Counted from the first letter of the stretch, positions 1 through 9,039 are shown. The stretch: DNA of 64,000 bases from UBA11524 sp963617205 (GCA_963617205.1 CAVEOA010000002.1:62001-126000); one strand, 5' to 3'. A program made the numbers and translations. The notes: generated from the sequence alone by a model not told the origin.

Positions 1-851
1 TGGTGATCTACGCGCTGATTCTCATTTTCTGCGCGCTGTGCGTGATTCCGTTCCTGGTCGCCATCAGCGCCTCCTTCAGCGATGAAAGGACGCTGCTGCG
101 CGAGGGTTACAGCCTGCTGCCGAAGGCGTTCACGCTGCAGGCATACAACATGCTGTTCCAGACGGATCAGATTTATGACAGCTACAAGGTGTCCATCTTT
201 GTTGCCGTCGTCGGAACGCTGCTGTCCATGATTGTCACCGCCATGATGGCGTATCCGCTTTCGGTGCAGAAGGTGCGCTACCGCGGAAAAATCTCCTTCT
301 TCGTCTACTTCACCATGCTTTTCAGCGGCGGTCTTGTGCCGACGTACATGCTCATCGCCAAATACCTGAACATGCGCGATACCATCTGGGTGCTGATTCT
401 GCCCGTGCTGGTGAACCCGTGGAACCTGTTCCTGCTGCGCAACTTCTTCGCTGCGATTCCTGCTGAATTGCACGAAAGCGCGAGAATCGACGGCGCGAAT
501 GACGTCCGCATTCTCTGGCAGATTATTCTGCCGGTATCGCTGCCGGCGCTGGCAACCGTTTCGCTGTTCTATCTGGTTGCCTACTGGAATCAGTGGTTCA
601 ACGCGATGCTGTATATCGAGGACACGTCGCTGTATCCGCTGCAATACCTGATCATGAGGATGCTGCGGAACATCGAGCTGCTCAAGCAGATGTCCTCCCA
701 GGCAGGCTTTGCGGTTGACATGAGCAGCCTGCCGTCAACGACCACAAAGATGGCGACCGCAATCGTCACCATAGGTCCGATTATCCTGGCGTATCCGTTT
801 GCGCAGAAGTATTTCACATCCGGTCTGATTGTCGGCTCGGTAAAGGGCTGA
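1..851 (+). CDS. Carbohydrate ABC transporter permease, LplC/YtcP type (5' end cut by window)
   Basis: This is one of the two membrane subunits of an ABC importer for complex sugars. The visible 282 residues begin inside the first membrane helix (residues about 1-22) and show about six hydrophobic segments. The cytoplasmic EAA loop that docks onto the ATPase is seen around residues 155-185, with HESARIDGANDVRILWQIIL followed by LP. The C-terminus ends in a KYFTSGLIVGSVKG-like tail, typical of LplC/YtcP proteins. The reading frame is open to the left edge of the window, and family members carry roughly 15-20 more residues at the N-terminus, so the GTG at position 3 is unlikely to be the true start. 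The binding-protein gene follows 55 bases downstream, as usual in these operons; the partner permease and the ATPase are not in view. The substrate cannot be read from the permease, but the downstream GH88 points to uronic-acid oligosaccharides. Confidence 0.9.
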   Translation, partial: VIYALILIFCALCVIPFLVAISASFSDERTLLREGYSLLPKAFTLQAYNMLFQTDQIYDSYKVSIFVAVVGTLLSMIVTAMMAYPLSVQKVRYRGKISFFVYFTMLFSGGLVPTYMLIAKYLNMRDTIWVLILPVLVNPWNLFLLRNFFAAIPAELHESARIDGANDVRILWQIILPVSLPALATVSLFYLVAYWNQWFNAMLYIEDTSLYPLQYLIMRMLRNIELLKQMSSQAGFAVDMSSLPSTTTKMATAIVTIGPIILAYPFAQKYFTSGLIVGSVKG

Positions 852-906
852 TCCCCATCGAATCTACCGCGCATAGACGCGGAGAAAAATAGAGGAGGTT
901 TCTGGT

Positions 907-2466
907 ATGAAAAAGTTTGTCTCTCTGCTGCTCGCAGTGGCTGTGATGCTGCTGCTCGTTGTTCCGGCGTGCGCAGAAACGGAGATCAAGATCTATCTCT
1001 TCGGGCAGGCACAGAACATGGACAAGGTGCTGGCGAAGTTCTACGAGGATTCCGGGCTTGACATCCGCCTGAACATCGTTTGGAACACCGGCGCGGATCA
1101 CCGTGAAAAGCTCCCGCTGCTCATGGGCAACGAGGAAACGGCAGATCTTGTCTTTGATGCGTACTGGATGAACCTGTCGACCATGATCAATCAGGAAATG
1201 TACGCTGATCTGTCGAGCTATTTCAATAACGATGATTATCCGGGTCTGAAGGCGGCCTTCTCCGAGAGCTATCTGGCTCAGGTAACGGAGGAAGACGGCG
1301 CCATCTACGCCATTCCGTTCACGCAGGCTGCCAACGACATCCAGTGCATTTACTACCGCGCTGATCTGGCGGAAAAGTACGGCATCACGATTGACAGCAA
1401 CGAAGCGCTGGAGGAATACTTCAAGGCGGTTCAGGCCAATGAAAAGGACATGGTCGCACCGTTCGGTATCGGCGGCAGCCGCGCCATGTACTATCTTGAC
1501 CTGGACATCATGGAAAAGAAGCAGGCAAACATCTTTGAAATCACCGGCAGCGGCACGGCCGTCGGCATGGAATTCGAGGTTGCCATCAGCGAAGACGGCA
1601 AGACGGTGCTTGGCGCAACGGCGCTCGGTGCACCTGATTCCTACAGCGAAGCCTTCCCCGAGCCCTACACGACCAACACCCGCAATACCCGCGCCATTGA
1701 AAAGCTGACGAAGTGGGCGCAGTACACCCAGCCGAACTCCATCACTGAGGACGACGCGGCGAACAATTTGTTCTTCACCGGTCTTGTCGCAGCCATCGAG
1801 GGCAACGTCAGCAACTACGAGACCTATGCGCGTGAAATCGGGAAAATCGAAGGCGCATCGATCGGCATGTACGTGTACAATGAAGGCCTGCGCAACATGG
1901 AAGAAGGCTACTACGTCACGACCGGTCAGACCGCGTGGAACTTCCTCTGCGTGCCGTACTACAGCAAGAACATCGACGCCGCGATGAAATTCATTGACTG
2001 GATCTTCCAGAGCAAAGAAAATCATGACCTGTTCGAGCTTGGCATTGCAGGCGAGGATTTCGAGCTGAACGAGGCAGGCGAGTACACGAAGCTGGAAAAC
2101 AGCGCGCAGTACAGCTTCCCCGGCTATGAAATGACCTGGAACCCGAACTTCGTGCGCACAAACGCAGCGCTGCCGGATGACGTCAAGGCCATGGTGAACT
2201 ACCAGAACAATCCCAGCAGCTACACCTCGTCCGTACTGGACGGCTTCACGTTTGACAACCAGGCCACGTCCGAGCTGACGACGGCTTATGCAGCGGTCTC
2301 GGCGGTGCAGAGCGAGTATGTCCGTCCGCTGATGCACGGCACCTACGGCGCTGATACTGCCGCAAAGCTGGATGAATACTGGCAGCGTGCGCAGGCGGCT
2401 GGCATCGAGGTCATCCGTCAGGCGGTGATCGACCAGGTGCAGGCGTATCTGGACGCGCAGAACTGA
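907..2466 (+). CDS. Extracellular solute-binding protein of the sugar ABC transporter
   Basis: A 519-residue secreted sugar-binding protein that delivers ligand to the permease encoded just upstream. Residues 1-23 form a signal peptide: a lysine-bearing start, a leucine/valine-rich core and a likely cleavage site after VVPACA. The cysteine in PACAE is not in a clean lipobox followed by a spacer, so whether the protein is lipidated is uncertain. The body resembles family 1 binding proteins that pair with LplB/LplC permeases (EIKIYLFGQAQNMDKVLAKF, then a DADLVFDAYW-like segment near residue 80). A clear GGAGG ribosome site precedes the ATG. It lies in the same transcription unit as the permease, the dehydrogenase-like gene, GH88 and the amidase. 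The ligand is inferred from those neighbours to be a uronic-acid-containing oligosaccharide; the sequence alone does not show it. Confidence 0.88.
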   Translation: MKKFVSLLLAVAVMLLLVVPACAETEIKIYLFGQAQNMDKVLAKFYEDSGLDIRLNIVWNTGADHREKLPLLMGNEETADLVFDAYWMNLSTMINQEMYADLSSYFNNDDYPGLKAAFSESYLAQVTEEDGAIYAIPFTQAANDIQCIYYRADLAEKYGITIDSNEALEEYFKAVQANEKDMVAPFGIGGSRAMYYLDLDIMEKKQANIFEITGSGTAVGMEFEVAISEDGKTVLGATALGAPDSYSEAFPEPYTTNTRNTRAIEKLTKWAQYTQPNSITEDDAANNLFFTGLVAAIEGNVSNYETYAREIGKIEGASIGMYVYNEGLRNMEEGYYVTTGQTAWNFLCVPYYSKNIDAAMKFIDWIFQSKENHDLFELGIAGEDFELNEAGEYTKLENSAQYSFPGYEMTWNPNFVRTNAALPDDVKAMVNYQNNPSSYTSSVLDGFTFDNQATSELTTAYAAVSAVQSEYVRPLMHGTYGADTAAKLDEYWQRAQAAGIEVIRQAVIDQVQAYLDAQN

Positions 2467-2540
2467 TGTAATTTGAGGAATGCTCGGGGGCAGGGGAAAA
2501 CCACTCTCCTGCCCTCGACAATGAAAGTGAGGGATTTGCC

Positions 2541-3590
2541 GTGCGCGCAATCCTGCTGGCTGACCTGCATCATCGGAATTTTATCCACGAGGATTTCTTC
2601 GGCGTCTATTCCGATTATGTGCTTGAACAGCTTGGTGAAATGGTAGATCTTGAGCCGCAGCCTGTTTTTCTGCATGAATTTGATGAGAAAAAAGAAATCC
2701 TTGAAAAGACAGAAATTATCTTCAGCAACTGGGGCATGCCCGAGCTGCCGCTTTCTGTTATTCAGGAGAAGCTGCCAAACATCAAGGCCGTTTTTTATGC
2801 CGGCGGCGTGATTCATGACTTTGCAACGCCGTATTTCCAACTGGGTGCACGCGTGTTTTCAACCGGGCTGACGAATGCCGTTCCCGCGAGCGAATATACG
2901 CTGGCGAATATTCTGCTGGCGGCAAAGGGCGTCCATCATGCCATCAGAAACTACAACGGTCCGGACATGTATCACCGCGAACGGCACGAAATCCGCTGCC
3001 ACCGCGGCGGATTCCAGACACGCGTGGGCATCCTGGGCGTTGGGCGTGTCGGCAGCCGTGTGGCAAAGCTCCTTCAGCAGCATGATTTGCAGGTGTATGG
3101 CTGCGACCCGTTCCTGCCGCCGAGCAAGGCAAGGATGCTTGGCATTACCATGGTTGAACAGGAGGATCTGTTCCAGTCCTGCGACATCGTCTCCTGTCAT
3201 TTGCCAACCAAGGCGAATCTCCGCGGGGTTGTCGGCTACAATGAGTTAAGCAGCATGCATGAGTATGCTACGTTCATCAACGCCGCGCAATGCGATGTTG
3301 TTGATCAGGAAGGGCTGATCCGCGCCCTTCAGGAATGCCCGACAAAGACGGCTATCCTGGATTCCACTGACCCGATGCCGTTGCCCGAAAATCATCCGCT
3401 GCTAACGATGCGCAACGTATTCGTGACGCCGCACATTGCCGGCAGCATGGGCAATGAGATGGAGCGCATGGGGCTTGCCGTGGTCGATGCATGCAGCGAC
3501 TATCTTTCAAGTCGTTTCTCGCAGTTCGAGTTCAGCAGAGAAAAGTATTTTAGCCATGAGCTGGATGACAGAGGAGGATTCCCGACATGA
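2541..3590 (+). CDS. D-isomer-specific 2-hydroxyacid dehydrogenase-like protein with altered active site
   Basis: A 349-residue protein with the two-domain fold of NAD-dependent D-2-hydroxyacid dehydrogenases. The dinucleotide-binding motif GILGVGRVGSRVAKLL is at about residues 162-177, followed by the acidic residue of the CDPF segment. The C-terminal signature TPHIAGS keeps the catalytic histidine (H298). The two other catalytic positions are changed: where the family has Arg in an NTARG-type motif there is Gln250 (INAAQCDVV), and where it has Glu in a DPEP-type motif there is Met279 (STDPMPLP). The spacing of 29 residues between these two positions matches the family, so the alignment is secure. 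The GTG start is chosen because GTGAGGG lies 7 bases upstream; no in-frame ATG is nearby. It overlaps the GH88 gene by four bases (ATGA). It may be a catalytically weak or re-purposed member, perhaps a sensor or an enzyme with another chemistry; the function is not known. Confidence 0.85.
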   Translation: MRAILLADLHHRNFIHEDFFGVYSDYVLEQLGEMVDLEPQPVFLHEFDEKKEILEKTEIIFSNWGMPELPLSVIQEKLPNIKAVFYAGGVIHDFATPYFQLGARVFSTGLTNAVPASEYTLANILLAAKGVHHAIRNYNGPDMYHRERHEIRCHRGGFQTRVGILGVGRVGSRVAKLLQQHDLQVYGCDPFLPPSKARMLGITMVEQEDLFQSCDIVSCHLPTKANLRGVVGYNELSSMHEYATFINAAQCDVVDQEGLIRALQECPTKTAILDSTDPMPLPENHPLLTMRNVFVTPHIAGSMGNEMERMGLAVVDACSDYLSSRFSQFEFSREKYFSHELDDRGGFPT

Positions 3591-4705
3591 GCACCTATCA
3601 GCAGTGGGCGCAGAGCATGATGGAACGCCTGCAGGTAAAGCTGCCTTATGCCATTGAAAAGGCGCAGGGGCTTGATTTCATCCCCTACACCACGGAAAGC
3701 AACGAATGGAAGCCCGCTCCGATGGACGGCATCTGCTGGTGGACGAACGGCTTCTGGCCGGCAATCATGTGGCAGATGTACGCGCAGACGCAGGATGAGC
3801 AATACATGGCGGAAGCACGGCGCACTCAGCAGATGCTGAATAAGGCGTTTCAGGACTTTCCGCATCTGCATCACGATGTCGGCTTCATGTGGCGGATTTC
3901 AACAGGCTTTGATTACGAGCTGACATTTGACACGGCGAGCCGGGAAACGACGCTGTTCGCTGCAACCCTGCTGGCAGGACGCTATAATCCGAACGGCTTC
4001 ATCCGCGCATGGAATGATGACAAGGCAGGCTGGGCGATCATCGACTGCATGATGAACCTGTCCCTGCTGTATTGGGCAAGCGAGCAGACAGGCGATCCGC
4101 GCTTTCAGCTGATAGCGCGCAGGCATGCGGATACGGTGCTCAAGCACTTCATCCGCGAAGACGGAACGAGCGAGCATATTGTCGTGTTCGATCCTGAAAC
4201 GGGTGACGTGCTTCGCAAGCCGCGCGGTCAGGGGTATGGTCAGGGAACCGTGTGGAGCAGAGGTCAGGCGTGGGCACTCTACGGCTTTGCCATCAGCTAT
4301 GCGCACACGGGTGATAAGCGCTATCTCGATACGGCAATCCGCGTCGCGAAGAGCTTCATTGACCATGTATCCTCCGACTGGTTGCCGGACTGCGATTTCC
4401 GCGCACCGAAGGAGCCGGTTGTCAAGGATGACTGCGCAGGAGCGATTGCGGCATGCGGACTGCTGGAAATCAGCGAGCAGCTGGGCGATACGCCGACCTC
4501 GTCGGAATTTCAGCAGGCAGCGTATCATCTGCTGAAGGCGCTCTGTGAGCAGCATGCGGACTGGTCGCTTCAGACGCCGTCCATCCTTCAGCGGTGCACC
4601 GGCGCATACCATGACAAGAGCCATCATATTGCCATGGTGTACGGCGATTATTACCTGATTGAAGGCATCATCCGTCTGCTGGGCAACAAGATGCTCAGGT
4701 GGTGA
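3587..4705 (+). CDS. GH88 unsaturated glucuronyl hydrolase
   Basis: A 372-residue cytoplasmic enzyme of glycoside hydrolase family 88, which hydrates the 4,5-double bond of unsaturated uronic acids left at the non-reducing end by polysaccharide lyases, releasing a keto-uronate. The family signatures are visible in order: WTNGFWPAIMW near residue 46, HHDVGFMW near 87 with the conserved aspartate, AIIDCMMNLSLLYW near 144 with the second catalytic aspartate, and QGYGQGTVWSRGQAWALYG near 209. The C-terminus ends with HHIAMVYGDYYLIEGIIRL, the usual end of this (alpha/alpha)6 barrel. No signal peptide is present, so it works on imported oligosaccharides. The start ATG overlaps the upstream stop codon, indicating translational coupling. 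A distinction from the related GH105 family rests on the HHDVGF and IIDC motifs, which favour GH88. The exact polysaccharide (glycosaminoglycan, gellan or xanthan type) cannot be told from sequence. Confidence 0.9.
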   Translation: MSTYQQWAQSMMERLQVKLPYAIEKAQGLDFIPYTTESNEWKPAPMDGICWWTNGFWPAIMWQMYAQTQDEQYMAEARRTQQMLNKAFQDFPHLHHDVGFMWRISTGFDYELTFDTASRETTLFAATLLAGRYNPNGFIRAWNDDKAGWAIIDCMMNLSLLYWASEQTGDPRFQLIARRHADTVLKHFIREDGTSEHIVVFDPETGDVLRKPRGQGYGQGTVWSRGQAWALYGFAISYAHTGDKRYLDTAIRVAKSFIDHVSSDWLPDCDFRAPKEPVVKDDCAGAIAACGLLEISEQLGDTPTSSEFQQAAYHLLKALCEQHADWSLQTPSILQRCTGAYHDKSHHIAMVYGDYYLIEGIIRLLGNKMLRW

Positions 4706-4710
4706 CGAAA

Positions 4711-5586
4711 ATGCAGTTGTCGCTGGTACAGGTGAAGCAGAACAGGCTCTACGATTTTCTGCATACTCCGGAGCTGCTCTCGAAAAGCGAGGCGCAGCGG
4801 CTTGCTGACGACATGGCGGAGCAGACGCTGTCGCTGATGGAGCAGGCGAACCCGTGCGATTTGATTGTCACAACCGAGGCCGTCAATTATCCGGGCAGGT
4901 TGGCGTGCCTGTCGGGAAATTATGCGGATTACGTGGATGCGGCGCATCTGGAGGAACGCTTTGCTGCCTATGCGCGGAAACGCGGCTGCTACGTTCTGTC
5001 CGACCTGTACGTCAAGCGTGCAGGAAGATTGTATAATGAAGCAATCGTGTTCGACCGCAGTGGACAGGTTGCTGCGCGGTACGACAAGGTCCATCTGGCG
5101 GGCGAAGAACAGCAGACCCTTCAGGCAGGCAGCGAATATTGCGTGGTCGATGCGGACTTTGGGCGCTTCGGCATCGCAATTTGCTGGGATATGCAGTTTC
5201 CGGAGGTGTGCAGACACTACGCGCTTGCGAATGTGCATCTGGTTGTTTGCCCGACATGGGGCTGGGAAAGCATCTACAGCCATGCCCGTGCATATGAAAA
5301 CGGGATTTATGTTGCAGGCGCCATGTCTGTCCCGTATGAAGGAAGCATCCGCGGCATTCGCACGCCCAGCGAAATCATCGCGCCGGATGGCAGCGTGCTG
5401 GCAGTCGGTTCGCCGGACAGCGCCGGCATTGTATCCGCATCGTTCGATTTACGCAGCGATGATGCCCTCTATCAGGTTCGGATGCACGACAGGAGACCGG
5501 ACACATATGGCACATTGATCTGCGCCGATCACCGCACCATCATGGAGGACAACATGGCGCAGCAGGTCATCGGCGGTAATGCGTAA
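4711..5586 (+). CDS. Carbon-nitrogen hydrolase (nitrilase superfamily amidase)
   Basis: A 291-residue member of the nitrilase superfamily, enzymes that cleave C-N bonds of amides through a Glu-Lys-Cys triad. All three residues are in place: Glu56 in IVTTEAVNYPG, Lys126 in ARYDKVHLAGE and Cys158 in GIAICWDMQFPEVCR. The ATG at 4711 is preferred because AGGTGGTGA lies just upstream; in-frame GTG codons at 4699 and 4702 are alternatives that would overlap the GH88 stop. The substrate is not evident. Being the last gene of a uronate-oligosaccharide operon, it might act on an amide of a sugar acid or on an N-acyl group, but that is inference. About 175 bases separate it from the GH36 gene, which has its own promoter. 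Confidence 0.87.
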   Translation: MQLSLVQVKQNRLYDFLHTPELLSKSEAQRLADDMAEQTLSLMEQANPCDLIVTTEAVNYPGRLACLSGNYADYVDAAHLEERFAAYARKRGCYVLSDLYVKRAGRLYNEAIVFDRSGQVAARYDKVHLAGEEQQTLQAGSEYCVVDADFGRFGIAICWDMQFPEVCRHYALANVHLVVCPTWGWESIYSHARAYENGIYVAGAMSVPYEGSIRGIRTPSEIIAPDGSVLAVGSPDSAGIVSASFDLRSDDALYQVRMHDRRPDTYGTLICADHRTIMEDNMAQQVIGGNA

Positions 5587-5701
5587 CCACAGGCTTTCCA
5601 TGCGGCGGAGAAAAGTGCAGCGCTAATATCGTCTGTGCGCAGGCATGATGCCGCCGGCAGGCTTGTCCGCTTAGACCGGCTGCCTTGAAACAGGATGCCG
5701 G

Positions 5702-5730
5702 TTGACTTTGCACGATGCCAAGCGTATAAT
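5702..5730 (+). promoter_or_regulatory. Sigma-A promoter of the GH36 gene
   Basis: TTGACT (5702-5707), a 17-base spacer and a perfect TATAAT (5725-5730) lie 33 bases before the alpha-galactosidase start. The rest of the 5587-5762 gap contains no open frame; a GC-rich stretch near 5650-5690 can form weak hairpins and may end the preceding operon. Confidence 0.8.
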
Positions 5731-5762
5731 AACCGCAAAGAAATTCGAGAAAGGATTCAGCC

Positions 5763-7922
5763 ATGATCGAGTATTTGCCAGAAAAAAAGCTGTTTCATCT
5801 GCACAACGCATATCTCTCCTGCATCATGAATCTTCTGGAGGATGACCTCGGCAAGCAGGAAGTCATCATGTCCTATTTTGGCGCACCGATAATCGACCCG
5901 ACCGTCAGCTTCAAGCTGCTGCACACCAATAACGGCGTCAGTTTTGATTCCAAGCGCCAGTTTCTCACCTATGTTTGTCCTACCAGCGGCCGTGGCGATT
6001 ACCGCACGGTGATGGCAACCGTAAGGGAAAAATCAGGTCAATGCTGCACGGAGCTGTTTTATTGCAGGCATACCATCACCTCGGGGAAGCCCGTGCTGCC
6101 CGGTCTTCCGGCAACCTATACGGAATCTGACGACGAAGCGGAAACCCTGCGTTTGTTGCTTCACGATGACAAGACCGGCTTTGAAGCGGAGCTTTGCTAT
6201 ACGCTCTATGCCGATCGCCCCATTCTGACCTCCAGCGTGTGTTATCGCAACACGGGTGCTGAGGAGCTGACGCTGCTCTCCGCCGACAGCTTCTGCCTTT
6301 CCCTGCACGGCGAGTGGAATATGCTGCATCTGCCCGGCGCATGGGCGCGTGAGCGCACCATCGAATGCATGCCGGCAGGTCATATGACGCGCACAATTTC
6401 CTCCACGCGAGGTGCATCAGGGGCGGAGCACAATCCCTTTGTCGCATTGATTGCAGAGGACACCACGGAATTTCACGGCGAATGCATCGGCGTCAATCTG
6501 GTATACAGCGGCAACTTTGAAATGCTTGTCTCTGAAAACGCCTATAACACGACGCGGCTGCTGGCAGGGCTGAACCGTGATACGCTTGAATGGCACCTGA
6601 AGCCCAATGATACCCTGCAAACGCCGGAAGCCGTATGTTGCTATTCGGGCAGCGGTCTTAACGCCATGAGTCAGGCGTTGCATGACCTGTATCGCACTCG
6701 GCTGTGCCGCGGTTACTGGCGCGATCGTGAACGCCCTGTTTTAATCAACAACTGGGAAGCCACTTATTTCGATTTTGACCATGATAGAATCATGCAAATC
6801 GCGAAGACGGCTGCCGATGTCGGCGTGGAGCTGTTTGTGCTGGATGACGGCTGGTTTGGGCGCCGGGATACCGACAACTGCTCACTGGGCGACTGGGTGC
6901 CCGATTTGCGCAAATTCCCGAACGGTCTGAAGGGGCTGGTTGAAGACATCAATCGGCTTGGTCTGCAATTCGGATTATGGTTTGAGCCGGAGATGGTTTC
7001 GCCCGACAGCGACCTGTATCGTGCGCATCCTGACTGGTGCCTGCACGCCGAGGGTCGCCGCCGTACCGAAGCGCGAAATCAGTTGATACTCGATATGAGC
7101 CGTCCTGAAGTGCAGGAATATCTCATCAAATCTGTGACCGACGTGCTGTCCTCTGCGCCCATCAGCTATCTCAAATGGGACATGAACCGCAACTTCCTGG
7201 AAGCAGGCTCTGCCCTGCTGAATGATGGTCGGCAAGGCGAATTGGCGCATCGCTATATGCTTGGCCTGTATCATGTGCTTGATGTGATTACAAAATCATT
7301 TCCGCACGTGCTGTTTGAAAGCTGCTCCGGCGGCGGCGGACGCTTTGATGCAGGCATGCTGTTTTATATGCCGCAAACATGGACGAGCGACGACACCGAT
7401 GCGATGGAGCGCCTGTATATCCAGTACGGAACGAGCATGTGCTATCCCTGCTCTGCAATGGGCGCGCACGTTTCTGCCGTGCCGAATCATCAGGTCGGAC
7501 GAATCACACCGATGCGTACCCGCGGCGATGTGGCGCTGTCCGGCAATTTCGGCTATGAGCTTGACCTGAGCGCGCAGACCCCCGAAGACCTGAATGAAAT
7601 CCGCCGGCAGATTCAGCAGGTGAAAGCCCTTCGTTCCACCACGGAAAAGGGAACGTTTACGCGGCTTCTGTCCCCATGGAAGGGCAATATCACTGCATGG
7701 CAGTTCGTGGATGAAAAGCGGATCATTGTCTGCGCCTATCGGATGCTGGCAAAGGCGAATCCGGATAAGCCCATCCTCAAGCTCCGCAACCTGCCGGAAG
7801 GCAAGTTCCGCAGCGAGAACGGAGATATCTACGACGCGACGGACCTGATGCATGCCGGCCTTGCGCCGAGCTTCCCGAACGGCGATTTTGCTTCCTACGT
7901 GGTGGTGCTGGAGAGGCTGTAA
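5763..7922 (+). CDS. Alpha-galactosidase, GH36
   Basis: A 719-residue GH36 alpha-galactosidase, which removes terminal alpha-1,6-linked galactose from raffinose-type sugars or galactomannan fragments. The N-terminal beta-sandwich is followed by the catalytic barrel with FVLDDGWFGRRDTDNCSLGD near residue 359. The nucleophile is Asp473 in YLKWDMNR and the acid/base is Asp543 in TSDDTDAMER; their 70-residue spacing equals that of characterised family members. The substrate-binding segment CSGGGGRFDAGM is near residue 521. There is no signal peptide, so it is intracellular. The length is as expected. It is monocistronic with its own promoter, AAGGATT ribosome site and a stop codon that overlaps the left end of an inverted-repeat element. 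It could supply debranched substrate to the mannan pathway encoded near 40-46 kb, although it is not in that operon. Confidence 0.95.
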   Translation: MIEYLPEKKLFHLHNAYLSCIMNLLEDDLGKQEVIMSYFGAPIIDPTVSFKLLHTNNGVSFDSKRQFLTYVCPTSGRGDYRTVMATVREKSGQCCTELFYCRHTITSGKPVLPGLPATYTESDDEAETLRLLLHDDKTGFEAELCYTLYADRPILTSSVCYRNTGAEELTLLSADSFCLSLHGEWNMLHLPGAWARERTIECMPAGHMTRTISSTRGASGAEHNPFVALIAEDTTEFHGECIGVNLVYSGNFEMLVSENAYNTTRLLAGLNRDTLEWHLKPNDTLQTPEAVCCYSGSGLNAMSQALHDLYRTRLCRGYWRDRERPVLINNWEATYFDFDHDRIMQIAKTAADVGVELFVLDDGWFGRRDTDNCSLGDWVPDLRKFPNGLKGLVEDINRLGLQFGLWFEPEMVSPDSDLYRAHPDWCLHAEGRRRTEARNQLILDMSRPEVQEYLIKSVTDVLSSAPISYLKWDMNRNFLEAGSALLNDGRQGELAHRYMLGLYHVLDVITKSFPHVLFESCSGGGGRFDAGMLFYMPQTWTSDDTDAMERLYIQYGTSMCYPCSAMGAHVSAVPNHQVGRITPMRTRGDVALSGNFGYELDLSAQTPEDLNEIRRQIQQVKALRSTTEKGTFTRLLSPWKGNITAWQFVDEKRIIVCAYRMLAKANPDKPILKLRNLPEGKFRSENGDIYDATDLMHAGLAPSFPNGDFASYVVVLERL

Positions 7923-8148
7923 GGCAGCGCCGCACAATTCGGCAACGCTGAATGTGCCTTTATCCCCATCTGCGAGAGTCGTCTCAAATCAGCAAGGATT
8001 TCCTGATTGAATAATGTACCCCCATCAAAAAACGGCGCGGATGTTCAACCAGCTTGGTCGATATCCGTGCCGTATTTGATTTGAAAAAATGTTTTGAGAC
8101 AGCCGCTTTTCCTTTTATCGCGCCGCCGGATTGTGCGGCGTTGCCTTA
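7920..8148. repeat. 229-bp element bounded by 24-bp inverted repeats
   Basis: The ends are TAAGGCAGCGCCGCACAATT... at 7920-7943 and its near-perfect inverse at 8125-8148 (22 of 24 bases match). The left end starts in the stop codon of the GH36 gene and the right end stops 20 bases before the tetR stop codon, so it fills the gap between these convergent genes. Inside is a second hairpin, ACGGCGCGGAT (8032-8042) with ATCCGTGCCGT (8063-8073). No open frame of note lies within. A fragment of the same end sequence (CCGAATTGTGCGGTGTTGC) occurs in the hairpin at 31908-31949. It may be a MITE-like remnant, or a paired terminator; no clear target duplication is seen. Confidence 0.6.
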
Positions 8149-8168
8149 TGGGGGACAGCGCTTAGGCA

Positions 8169-8912
8169 TCAGTCCTTGCCGCTTTTCTTGCAGCGAACGT
8201 ATTCCGCAAAATCCATCATGTGCAGGCGGTCGATGTACCCTGCATCCGCAAGCATCGTCCGCCCGATGTAGTTCGCAGGGCGCTTTTCCGAGCGCGTGCC
8301 GGTCACGATGCGGTAGAGCATGTGCTCCATCGTGGCATAGAACGGCTCCACAAGCTCCTCATCCCTGCTGCAGCACCAGTACAGCACCGTGCCGCGCGTC
8401 ACGATGAGAATATCCTTCTTGAGGTTTTTCAGCACCTTCTCATCATCCATGGGCGTCTTGAAGTGCGTCTGAATGTACCCGTTCGCCATGGCGTAATCCA
8501 GCACAGGAAACAGGTAGCTGTCATACAGCTCGGCAAAGAGATCCGCAGCGTTTTCGCCGCTGAGATAGATGGTGCGGACGTACTCCTTGCCCAGCGTTTC
8601 GCAAAAGCAGGCAAGCACAATGCCATACCACATCGCCTGATGCAGATAGTCGCCCTGATCGATTTCCGGTGGACAGGGATTGTCGCGCAGATTGCGATGA
8701 AACAGGCGCTTGCCGCAGTGAATCAGCACGTTTTCCTTCGTGCCGAAATGATGGTAAAAGGAACCCGATGCCGCGCCCGCAGTTTGGCAGATATTCCTGA
8801 CGGTCAGGTATTTGAAATCATACTGGGCGAGCATCTCTTCGGACGCGTCCAGTATTTTCCGCTGCGTTTCCAGGGACTTCAGCTCTCTTGGAAGAAATTG
8901 ATCAACAGCCAT
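8169..8912 (-). CDS. TetR/AcrR family transcriptional regulator
   Basis: A 247-residue regulator with an N-terminal TetR helix-turn-helix at about residues 12-58: TQRKILDASEEMLAQYDFKY, then LTVRNICQTAGAASGSFYHH and FGTKENVLIH. The C-terminal ligand-binding domain is mostly helical and of unassigned type. The start at 8912 is chosen because AGGAGAAGG precedes that ATG; an in-frame ATG at 8930 would place the ribosome site inside the gene. A promoter lies at 8946-8974. A TTCTAA half-site (8933-8938) between the promoter and the start resembles half of the palindromes found at 18469 and 20619, which makes this protein the best local candidate for binding them and possibly its own promoter. The ligand is unknown. 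Confidence 0.9.
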   Translation of the reverse strand: MAVDQFLPRELKSLETQRKILDASEEMLAQYDFKYLTVRNICQTAGAASGSFYHHFGTKENVLIHCGKRLFHRNLRDNPCPPEIDQGDYLHQAMWYGIVLACFCETLGKEYVRTIYLSGENAADLFAELYDSYLFPVLDYAMANGYIQTHFKTPMDDEKVLKNLKKDILIVTRGTVLYWCCSRDEELVEPFYATMEHMLYRIVTGTRSEKRPANYIGRTMLADAGYIDRLHMMDFAEYVRCKKSGKD

Positions 8913-8945
8913 TGTCCTTCTCCTGTTCATGATTCTAACACATGA

Positions 8946-8974
8946 ATTAAAACACAAAATACACTTTCTGTCAA
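8946..8974 (-). promoter_or_regulatory. Promoter of the tetR gene
   Basis: On the minus strand TTGACA (8969-8974), a 17-base spacer and TTTAAT (8946-8951) precede the tetR start by about 35 bases. A TTAGAA half-site follows immediately downstream (8933-8938). Confidence 0.75.
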
Positions 8975-9039
8975 CCTGCAAACGCAAACTTTTTGAAATC
9001 GCCGTGCAATTCAGCCGTCAATCCGAATGGCACGGTTGA

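Noticed and set aside
814..2550. 578-residue minus-strand open frame opposite the binding-protein gene
   Set aside because: It mirrors the codon pattern of the plus-strand gene with its clear signal peptide and ribosome site; its own translation is rich in Arg, His and Val without motifs.
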